Source: Streptomyces sp. NBC_00223 (lineage in GTDB: Bacteria; Actinomycetota; Actinomycetes; Streptomycetales; Streptomycetaceae). From it: a stretch of 64,000 bases of DNA. The notes beneath the pieces were generated by a model, which did no database searches, had not been told where the DNA came from, and saw only the letters and a program-made list of their open reading frames with translations. Below, one piece after another: positions 58,323 to 64,000 of the stretch. The DNA is taken from contig NZ_CP108109.1 of the NCBI RefSeq assembly GCF_036199905.1, forward strand, positions 310,001 to 374,000, read 5' to 3'. Every line of letters starts with the position of its first letter. Positions within the stretch are counted from its first letter, which is position 1. Made by a program: the position numbers and the translations under genes.

Positions 58323-59345
58323 TCAGCGGGGGGCGGGCGCGGTGCTGCCGCGCGGCACCAGCGCCGGCGGTTCGAGCACGATGTCGGCCACGTCCGCGCC
58401 GCCGACGAGCTCAAGCAGCGCGCCGGCGGCCCGCTCCCCGTACTCCGGCACCCGGCGGCTGACCGCGGTGAGGGCGGGGTGCACCAGCCGGCACAGCTCA
58501 CTGTCGTCCCAGGCGACCAGGGAGAGCTGGCCGGGCACGGACACGCCCATCTCCTGGGTGACGCTGAGCGCGGCGACGGCCATCACGTCGTTGTCGTAGA
58601 TGATCGCCGTGGGCCGGGCTGAGCCGGAGAGCAGCCGGCGGGTGGCGCGGGCGCCGTCCTCGCCGGTGTAGTCGGTGTGGACGCAGCGCACGCCGTCCAG
58701 GCCGAGTTCGGCCGCGGCGGCGTCGAAGGCCTCACCGCGTTCACGGGTGTGCACGAAGTGCGCGGGACCGGCCACCCGGGCGATCCTGCGGTGGCCCATC
58801 GCGGTCAGATACGCCAGCGTCTCGCGTACGGCGGCGCCGTCGTTGATCCACACCGACGGCACTCCGGAGGCGCCCGCCGCGTGGCCGACCACCACGGCGG
58901 GCAGGCCGAGTTCGCCGAGCAGCGCGATCCGCGGGTCATCCTCGCGCAGGTCCACCAGCAGCACGCCGTCCACCCGGCGCTCGCCCCACCAGCGGCGGTA
59001 GGCGGCCTCCTCGGCGCCGGCGTCCTCGGTGACCTGGAGCAGCAGCGCGGTGCCGGTGGCCGCGAGCCCCGCCTCGACGCCGGAGATCAGCTGCATGAAG
59101 AACGGCTCGATGCCCAGCACCCAGGCCGGCCGGTCCACGACCAGGCCGATCGCCCCGGACCGCCCGTCGGACAGGGCGCGGGCGGCGCTGCTGGGATGCC
59201 AGCCCATCCGGGCGGCGATCTCCACGATCCGCTCCCGGGTCTGCTCCGAGACTCCCGCCTTGCCGTTGAGGGCGTAGGACACCGCGCCCTTGGAGACGCC
59301 TGCGGCCTCGGCGATGTCGGCGATGGTGGGGCGCTTCAGGGGCAT
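58323..59345 (-). CDS. LacI family transcriptional regulator
   Basis: 340 residues from the ATG at 59345. The N-terminal HTH and hinge are classic: RPTIADIAEAAGVSKGAVSYALNGK (quoted in part: TIADIAEAAGVSKGAVSYAL) followed by SSAARALSDGRSGAIGLVV. The C-terminal periplasmic-binding-type domain has PTAIIYDNDVMAVAALSVTQ and GVSVPGQLSLVAWDDSELCR (quoted in part: QLSLVAWDDSELC). It probably senses an oligosaccharide and represses glycosidase genes; the GH30 gene lies 254 bp downstream. A TCAACCGGTTCA palindrome upstream may serve autoregulation. Confidence 0.92.
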   Translation of the reverse strand: MPLKRPTIADIAEAAGVSKGAVSYALNGKAGVSEQTRERIVEIAARMGWHPSSAARALSDGRSGAIGLVVDRPAWVLGIEPFFMQLISGVEAGLAATGTALLLQVTEDAGAEEAAYRRWWGERRVDGVLLVDLREDDPRIALLGELGLPAVVVGHAAGASGVPSVWINDGAAVRETLAYLTAMGHRRIARVAGPAHFVHTRERGEAFDAAAAELGLDGVRCVHTDYTGEDGARATRRLLSGSARPTAIIYDNDVMAVAALSVTQEMGVSVPGQLSLVAWDDSELCRLVHPALTAVSRRVPEYGERAAGALLELVGGADVADIVLEPPALVPRGSTAPAPR

Positions 59346-59466
59346 GCGGCCTCGGAGGTGGCGGGGCCCGCTCGGCGGGCCGTGATCTGCTGATCGGCCC
59401 GCACACCTTAACAACGCTGAACCGGCCCGGGTACGGCGCCCACCCATTCGGGTCGAACGCGTGCGA

Positions 59467-59478
59467 TCAACCGGTTCA
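59467..59478. promoter_or_regulatory. LacI-type operator-like palindrome
   Basis: TCAACCGGTTCA with the perfect core AACCGGTT and central CG lies about 120 bp upstream of the lacI start; TGAACCGG recurs as a half-site near 59417. LacI-family operators are even palindromes with a central CG. Whether the adjacent LacI protein binds is inferred. Confidence 0.4.
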
Positions 59479-59525
59479 GGACCCCCCTCCGCCTCACAGA
59501 GCGCATCCGTGGCCGCCCCCGCGGA

Positions 59526-60266
59526 TCAGCCGCGGACGGCCGAGATCTCCAGCCGTACGTAGTCCACCACCGGCTCGGCCAGCCGCCCGGCGACCGCCCG
59601 TACGAAGGGCTCGCGCTCGTCGTCGGCCAGCGCGTCCAGATAGGGGCCGAGGATGACGGTGGCCAGGAACGCCTCCAGTTGCTCGCCGCGTTCGAACCTG
59701 GCCGGGTCGGGCCGCAGCCGTACGTCGATGTCGGTGAACCCGGCGCCGGCCAGCCGCTCCCGGGTGTCCTCGACGCCCGCGAACCGCCAGTCGTCGCGCT
59801 TGCCGCCCCCCACGTCGGCGATGGCCGCGTCGACCGCCGCGATGTTGCCGTACCCGCCGCACTCGGTGACCAGCCGGGCGCCGGGGCGCATCCGGGCGGC
59901 GAGCGAGGAGTAGAGCGCCGCGTGGTCGTCGATCCAGTGGAAGGCGGCGACGCTGAACACCGCGTCCACCTCGCCGTCGAACGGCAGCGGCCCGGTCAGG
60001 TCGGCGTACACGACCTCGACCCGGTCCAGCCGCCCGGCCAGCCGGTCGCGCAGCTGGTCCAGCATGCGGACGGAACCGTCCACGGCGACCACCCGTCCGT
60101 CCGGCAGCCGGTCCAGCAGGCCCGCCGTGTCGCGGCCGGTGCCGCAGCCCGCGTCCAGCACCCGTTCGTCGCCCCGCAGCGGCAGCCGCCCGAGGGTGCG
60201 CTTCCCCCATCCGAGATGCGGCAGCGGCAGGGAGTCGTACGTCTTGGCGTCCCATTCCCGGGGCAT
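59526..60266 (-). CDS. Class I SAM-dependent methyltransferase
   Basis: 246 residues from the ATG at 60266 with GGGAG 5 nt upstream. SAM-binding motif I VLDAGCGTGRDTAGLL (about residues 36-51), the acidic end of strand 2 VVAVDGSVRMLDQL and motif III-like VFSVAAFHWIDDHAALYSSLA place it with the Methyltransf_11/trans-aconitate methyltransferase (Tam)-like group, which the opening REWDAKTYDSLPLPHLGWG supports. The substrate is unknown. It is a single gene upstream of no operon partner; the enoyl-CoA-hydratase-family gene upstream on the same strand is 114 bp away. Confidence 0.86.
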   Translation of the reverse strand: MPREWDAKTYDSLPLPHLGWGKRTLGRLPLRGDERVLDAGCGTGRDTAGLLDRLPDGRVVAVDGSVRMLDQLRDRLAGRLDRVEVVYADLTGPLPFDGEVDAVFSVAAFHWIDDHAALYSSLAARMRPGARLVTECGGYGNIAAVDAAIADVGGGKRDDWRFAGVEDTRERLAGAGFTDIDVRLRPDPARFERGEQLEAFLATVILGPYLDALADDEREPFVRAVAGRLAEPVVDYVRLEISAVRG

Positions 60267-60380
60267 GGTGCTCCCAATCGTCAGTTCCCGCCGGGGCACG
60301 GCGACTTCGGCCCGCCCCGAGTACGGCGACCACGCTACGCCCGTCGTCCACATCATGAAACCGCTGTCTCACATAGCGGG

Positions 60381-61385
60381 CTACCCGGCCGATGACCAGG
60401 CCGGACGGCGGTCCTTGTCGACCAGCACCGCGCGTACCCCTTCATGGAAGTCGGGGCTGCGCGCGACCCGGGAGGCCAGTTCCAGCTCGCGGGCCAGGCA
60501 CTCCTCGACGCTGTCCGCGGCCAGGCCGTCGCGCAGCAGGTCGAAGGTGATCGCGAGGCTCGCGGGCGAGCCCCGGTCCAGCGCGGCGAGCGTGTCGCGC
60601 GCCCACTCGCGGTCCGCCTCCTCGGCGGCGAGGCGGGCGCGTACGCCGGCCAGGTCGGGGGCGGTGAAGCAGCGCTCGATCGCCTCGCGGTGCCCGGCCA
60701 GGTCGGAGGGCGGGGCCGGGGTGGCGAAACGGTCCAGCGCCTCGGCGGGATCGGCGCCCCGGTCGGCGAGCGGCCCCTCGCCGGTCAACGCCGCCTCCAG
60801 CGCCGGGAGTTCGGCCGCGGGCACATAGTGCGTGGCCAGCCCGCAGTCGACGGCGTCCGCGGCCTGGATCCGTACGCCCGTCAGCCCCAGGTACCAGCCG
60901 ACCGCGCCGGGCAGCCGGGGCAGGAACCAGCTCGCGCCGATGTCGGGGAAGAACCCGATGGACGTCTCGGGCATGGCGAGCGAGGCCCGCTCGGTCACCA
61001 CCCGCGCGGACCCGTGCACCGAGATGCCCAGCCCGCCGCCCATGGCGTAGCCGTCGATCAGCGCGATGTACGGCTTGGGATAGCGGGCGATCAGCCCGTC
61101 GAGCCCGTACTCGGCGGAGAAGTACGCCCGTACGGCCGTGTCGTCGCCGCGCATTCCGGCCTCCCGCACCGCCCGGATGTCGCCGCCCGCGCAGAACGCC
61201 TTGGGCGAGGTGCTGCGGACCACCACCGCGCGCACGGCGTCGTCCTCGCGCCACTCCTCCAGGGCCCGGGTCATCAGCCGGACCATCGTCAGATCAAGGG
61301 CGTTGAGGGCGCGGGGCCGGTCGAGTTCGATCACCGCGGTGCCCGCGCGGACGCGGGTGATCACGGGCTCGGCGGTCGTGTCCAT
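60381..61385 (-). CDS. 3-hydroxyisobutyryl-CoA hydrolase (enoyl-CoA hydratase superfamily)
   Basis: 334 residues from the ATG at 61385. It has the crotonase core KAFCAGGDIRAVRE and GYAMGGGLGISVHGSARV, and the subfamily-defining PETSIGFFPDIGASWFLPRLPG (quoted in part: PETSIGFFPDIGASWFL) in place of the hydratase glutamate pair. These features mark hydrolases of 3-hydroxyisobutyryl-CoA in valine breakdown rather than hydratases. It lies divergent from glyA across 200 bp. An alternative annotation would be a generic enoyl-CoA hydratase/isomerase. Confidence 0.87.
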   Translation of the reverse strand: MDTTAEPVITRVRAGTAVIELDRPRALNALDLTMVRLMTRALEEWREDDAVRAVVVRSTSPKAFCAGGDIRAVREAGMRGDDTAVRAYFSAEYGLDGLIARYPKPYIALIDGYAMGGGLGISVHGSARVVTERASLAMPETSIGFFPDIGASWFLPRLPGAVGWYLGLTGVRIQAADAVDCGLATHYVPAAELPALEAALTGEGPLADRGADPAEALDRFATPAPPSDLAGHREAIERCFTAPDLAGVRARLAAEEADREWARDTLAALDRGSPASLAITFDLLRDGLAADSVEECLARELELASRVARSPDFHEGVRAVLVDKDRRPAWSSAG

Positions 61386-61478
61386 GACGCTCCTGAGGGT
61401 CGTACGGGCGGGGTCTTCCGTCCCTCCATCCAACACCGAGCGGTCGCCGCCCCACGACCCTCGTTGCTAAGCTCACCG

Positions 61479-61558
61479 CGAGCCGTGACTGGCGCGCTGG
61501 GATGGGGTCAACCATCGGGGAGCGGCTTGTACCACCGAAGTGCCGTGCGCCTGGGCCG
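61479..61558 (+). ncRNA. ZTP riboswitch (pfl motif) in the glyA leader
   Basis: The leader carries the conserved blocks of the pfl/ZTP RNA in order: GCCGTGACTGGCG (61482-61494), CATCGGGGAGCGGC (61513-61526, matching the CCACCGGGGAGC-type core) and GCGCCTGGGC (61547-61556, matching the CCGCCTGGGC end). A GC-rich variable linker joins the halves. It binds ZTP/ZMP, the purine intermediate signalling folate shortage, and would raise expression of glyA. It ends about 28 nt before the ATG, so control of ribosome access (GGAGGA at 61574-61579) or of termination is likely. A -10-like TAAGCT lies at 61468-61473. Confidence 0.9.
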
Positions 61559-61585
61559 TCCCGCAGCCGATTCCGGAGGACACCC

Positions 61586-63064
61586 ATGGCCGTGACCGAG
61601 CCGTCAGCCGACGCGTACACCGACGCGACCCCGCGCACCACCGAGTCCACCGCCTTCCGCAGCGCGCTGGAGGTGATCCGGGGTGTGGAGCCGCGGGTCG
61701 CGGACGCCATCGCGAGCGAACTCGCCGACCAGCGCGAGATGCTCAAGCTGATCGCGAGCGAGAACTACGCCTCCCCCGCCGTCCTGCTGGCGATGGGCAA
61801 CTGGTTCAGCGACAAGTACGCCGAGGGCACCGTCGGCCGCCGTTTCTACGCGGGCTGCCGCAATGTGGACACCGTCGAGTCGCTGGCGGCCGAGCACGCC
61901 CGGCGGGTCTTCGGCGCCGCGCACGCCTATGTCCAGCCGCACTCGGGCATCGACGCGAACCTCGTCGCCTTCTGGGCGGTGCTCTCCCAGCGGGTGGAGA
62001 CCCCCGGCCTGGCCCGGGCGGGCGTCCGCCAGGTCAACGACCTGTCCGAGCAGGACTGGGCGCAGCTGCGGGCCGAGTTCGGCAACCAGCGGATGCTCGG
62101 CATGTCCCTGGACGCCGGCGGCCACCTCACCCACGGCTTCCGTCCGAACATCTCGGGCAAGATGTTCGACCAGCGCAGCTACGGCACCGACCCGGAGACC
62201 GGGCTGCTTGACTACGACGCGGTACGGGCCGCCGCGCGCGAGTTCCGCCCGCTGATCCTGGTGGCGGGCTACTCCGCCTATCCGCGGCTGGTCAACTTCC
62301 GTCTGATGCGCGAGATCGCCGACGAGGTGGGCGCCACCCTCATGGTGGACATGGCGCACTTCGCGGGCCTGGTCGCGGGCAAGGTGCTGACCGGCGACTT
62401 CGACCCGGTCCCGCACGCGAACATCGTCACCACCACCACGCACAAGTCGCTGCGCGGCCCGCGCGGCGGCATGGTGCTGTGCGACGACTCGCTGGCCGAG
62501 CACGTGGACCGCGGCTGCCCGATGGTGCTCGGCGGCCCGCTGCCGCATGTGATGGCGGCCAAGGCGGTCGCGCTGGCGGAGGCGTCCCGGCCGGAGTTCG
62601 GCACGTACGCGCAGGCCGTCGTGGACAACGCGCGGGCGCTGGCCGAGGGTCTGCTCACCCGGGGCGCGAAGCTGGTCACCGGCGGCACGGACAACCACCT
62701 GGTGCTGATCGACGTGTCCGGTTACGGGCTGACCGGCCGCCAGGCCGAGGCGGCGCTGCTCGACGCGGGCATCGTCACCAACCGCAACTCGGTGCCGCGC
62801 GACCCGAACGGCGCCTGGTACACCTCGGGCATCCGCATCGGCACCCCGGCGCTGACCACGCGCGGGCTGGGCGCGCCGGAGATGGACGAGATCGCGGGGC
62901 TGATCGACACGGTGCTGTCGGGCACGAGCGCGGCGCCGGCCCCCAAGGGCGGGCTGTCCAAGGCGCACCACGTACTGGACGCGGCGGTGGCCGAGCAGGT
63001 CGCGAAGCGGTCGGCGGATCTGCTGGCGGGCTTCCCGCTCTACCCGGGTATCGACCTCAGCTGA
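61586..63064 (+). CDS. glyA: Serine hydroxymethyltransferase, long actinobacterial form
   Basis: 492 residues from the ATG at 61586 with GGAGGA upstream, against about 420 in E. coli GlyA. PLP lysine lies in [14 protein letters not shown] (about Lys287), with [16 protein letters not shown] and FVDMAH-like [15 protein letters not shown] in place. Extra sequence is an N-terminal tail of about 35 residues and an insertion of about 30 residues (138-168, [18 protein letters not shown] region). The usual GGQGGP loop is shortened to [10 protein letters not shown]. It makes glycine and 5,10-methylene-THF from serine. The ZTP riboswitch in its leader supports the folate/one-carbon role. Confidence 0.92.
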   Translation: MAVTEPSADAYTDATPRTTESTAFRSALEVIRGVEPRVADAIASELADQREMLKLIASENYASPAVLLAMGNWFSDKYAEGTVGRRFYAGCRNVDTVESLAAEHARRVFGAAHAYVQPHSGIDANLVAFWAVLSQRVETPGLARAGVRQVNDLSEQDWAQLRAEFGNQRMLGMSLDAGGHLTHGFRPNISGKMFDQRSYGTDPETGLLDYDAVRAAAREFRPLILVAGYSAYPRLVNFRLMREIADEVGATLMVDMAHFAGLVAGKVLTGDFDPVPHANIVTTTTHKSLRGPRGGMVLCDDSLAEHVDRGCPMVLGGPLPHVMAAKAVALAEASRPEFGTYAQAVVDNARALAEGLLTRGAKLVTGGTDNHLVLIDVSGYGLTGRQAEAALLDAGIVTNRNSVPRDPNGAWYTSGIRIGTPALTTRGLGAPEMDEIAGLIDTVLSGTSAAPAPKGGLSKAHHVLDAAVAEQVAKRSADLLAGFPLYPGIDLS

Positions 63065-63113
63065 GGCGGGGGCCGTAGTCGGGGGGCGGTCCGGCGGTTT
63101 CTGTAGCCGCCGG

Positions 63114-63140
63114 GCCCGCCCTTCGGTGGTCCGGGCGGGC
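63114..63140 (+). terminator. Terminator after glyA
   Basis: GCCCGCCC (63114-63121) pairs with GGGCGGGC (63133-63140) and is followed by TTT. A second 7-bp stem, 63091-63097 with 63107-63113, lies just before it. Confidence 0.7.
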
Positions 63141-63229
63141 TTTGGCCGGCGGTTCCGTCACGACCGCGCACGGGACCGTGGGCATGGTCCGGACGTAAGC
63201 TGCGAGGAGACCCGGGAGGCAGGAGCGTC

Positions 63230-63433
63230 ATGGCCGGCGACGTCGAGTTCACCGAGGGCGGGGATCCGGTCTGCTGGCTTGACCGGGTGTGCGAGGAGTG
63301 CGGGGCCTTCCGCGAGGACCCCTCGGCGGCCGCCTGCGCCCGGTGCGGAACGCGCTTTCCCGGCGCGGAGGCGCAAGTCCCGGCCGGGGGCGCCGAGTCG
63401 GGGGAGGCGGCGGCCGGTTCCCCGGCGCCGTAG
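63230..63433 (+). CDS. Small zinc-ribbon-like protein
   Basis: 67 residues from the ATG at 63230 with AGGAG 5 nt upstream. Two CxxC pairs, VCEECGAF and CARCGTRF, spaced 14 residues apart form a likely zinc ribbon in the middle (about residues 21-40); the N-terminus DVEFTEGGDPVCWLDRV and the Ala/Gly/Glu-rich tail look less ordered. No family name comes to mind; similar short proteins in actinobacteria have no known role. It is a separate unit between the glyA terminator and the ThuA-domain gene. Confidence 0.7.
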   Translation: MAGDVEFTEGGDPVCWLDRVCEECGAFREDPSAAACARCGTRFPGAEAQVPAGGAESGEAAAGSPAP

Positions 63434-63579
63434 CCGCCGCGCCGGGACTGTACGCCCGAGCCCTGCCGTCACCGCTGTAGTTCCGGCGCCGTAGCCCGTC
63501 GCGCCCGGCACCTCCCTGCCCTCACCGAACCGCCGCGCGCCCAGCGGCACGCCCCACCACCGACCGCCGGAGAGCCCGT

Positions 63580-64000
63580 ATGCCCGCCACCGTCCTCGTC
63601 TTCAGCGCGACCGCCGACTACCGGCACGACTCGATCCCGGCCGGCGCCGCCGCCCTCGCCGAACTCGCCGCGTCACTCGGCCTGTCGGCCCGGCACACCG
63701 AGGACCCCGACGACCTGCGCCCCGACGTGCTGGACGGCTGCGCGGCCGTCGTCTTCCTCTCCCCCAGCGGTGACGTGCTGCACGAGGACGCCCGCGACGC
63801 CCTGCGCGCGTATGTCACCGGGGGCGGCGGATTCCTCGGTGTGCACGCGGCGACCTGCGCCGAGTACGGGTGGCCGTACTACGGCGAGTTGCTCGGTGCT
63901 CGCTTCGACGGGCACCCGGAGATCCAGCGCGCCGAGGTGACCGTGCTCGACCGCGCCCACCCGGCGACCGCGCATCTGCCGGAGCGGTGGGCGTGGACCG
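63580..64000 (+). CDS. ThuA-domain protein, cut by the window end
   Basis: The frame opens with an ATG at 63580 (GGAGAG 5-8 nt upstream) and stays open to the last base, giving 140 residues. The glutamine-amidotransferase-like ThuA fold is clear: VLVFSATADYRHDSIPAGAA at the start, VVFLSPSGDVLHEDARDALRAYVTGGGGFLGVHAATCAEYGWP (quoted in part: GGGGFLGVHAAT) and AHPATAHLP. ThuA-domain proteins take part in trehalose or disaccharide utilisation and in several fused sugar dehydrogenase proteins; the full gene may carry more domains beyond the window. Confidence 0.85.
   Translation, partial: MPATVLVFSATADYRHDSIPAGAAALAELAASLGLSARHTEDPDDLRPDVLDGCAAVVFLSPSGDVLHEDARDALRAYVTGGGGFLGVHAATCAEYGWPYYGELLGARFDGHPEIQRAEVTVLDRAHPATAHLPERWAWT

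Noticed and set aside
1-64000. Integrated mobile element or biosynthetic gene cluster
   Set aside because: No integrase, transposase, tRNA attachment site, PKS, NRPS or terpene core gene was found; exporters and oxidoreductases are scattered and not clustered with a scaffold enzyme.

Overview
The window is very GC-rich DNA with strong third-position GC bias, dense genes, frequent GTG/TTG starts and short overlaps between genes. Together with an actinobacterial gene set (F420-type oxidoreductase family, PspAB-HtpX pair, ZTP-riboswitch-controlled glyA, roadblock protein, DUF6397-like protein, CBM13-tagged secreted glycosidases) this points to Streptomyces or a close relative. I count about 52 protein genes, partial at both ends. 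I see no rRNA, tRNA, CRISPR array, insertion sequence or prophage; it reads as a chromosomal core/arm-border segment rather than an island.

Layout. 1-4.3 kb: truncated flavin oxidoreductase, lutABC lactate oxidation operon, DoxX-like protein. 4.4-6.9 kb: multidrug-type ABC exporter divergent from a MarR regulator, sharing one promoter/operator region. 6.9-9.2 kb: MscL channel and secreted alpha-amylase with a starch-binding domain. 9.6-13.2 kb: two-gene heterodimeric ABC exporter with one intact and one degenerate ATP site. 13.3-19.3 kb: membrane hydrolase-like protein, large helicase, DUF6397-like protein, orphan roadblock protein, YnfA. 19.5-26.4 kb: conserved hypothetical, CoA-disulfide-reductase-like flavoprotein, NADAR-MOSC pair, small membrane protein, Tex, GNAT. 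26.6-29.1 kb: fatty acid desaturase and M1 peptidase lipoprotein.

29.1-33.9 kb: a fatty-acid/acyl-CoA operon (CoA transferase, thiolase, FadJ-like multifunctional enzyme) behind a near-perfect TetR-type palindrome and an apparently leaderless promoter. 33.9-40.4 kb: copper amine oxidase, APC amino acid/amine permease, TPR-like hypothetical, HTH-TPR regulator. 40.4-41.2 kb: non-coding tandem repeat of about 220 bp. 41.2-47.6 kb: NTF2-like protein, MFS drug exporter, Ddn-like oxidoreductase, PspAB-HtpX, quinone oxidoreductase, citrate synthase. 47.7-51.8 kb: a second citrate synthase fused to an HTH domain, thioredoxin, PolA-like polymerase.

51.9-59.3 kb is a secreted polysaccharide-degradation region: GH18 and GH16 enzymes translationally coupled, a GH30 enzyme, and a LacI regulator, with a membrane flippase-like gene between. 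All three enzymes carry CBM13 (ricin-type) lectin modules, and the GH16 and GH30 genes share a promoter with an operator-like palindrome over the transcription start, so they look like one regulon. 59.5-64 kb: methyltransferase, 3-hydroxyisobutyryl-CoA hydrolase, ZTP riboswitch plus long-form serine hydroxymethyltransferase, zinc-ribbon microprotein and a ThuA-domain gene cut by the window end.

The most distinctive observations are the shared GH16/GH30 promoter-operator, the leaderless TetR-type promoter of the acyl-CoA operon, the HTH-citrate synthase with its repeat-rich divergent promoter, the asymmetric ABC pair, the intergenic tandem repeat, and a probable frame slip at the end of the DUF6397-like gene. 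I did not find a convincing completely new multi-gene system.
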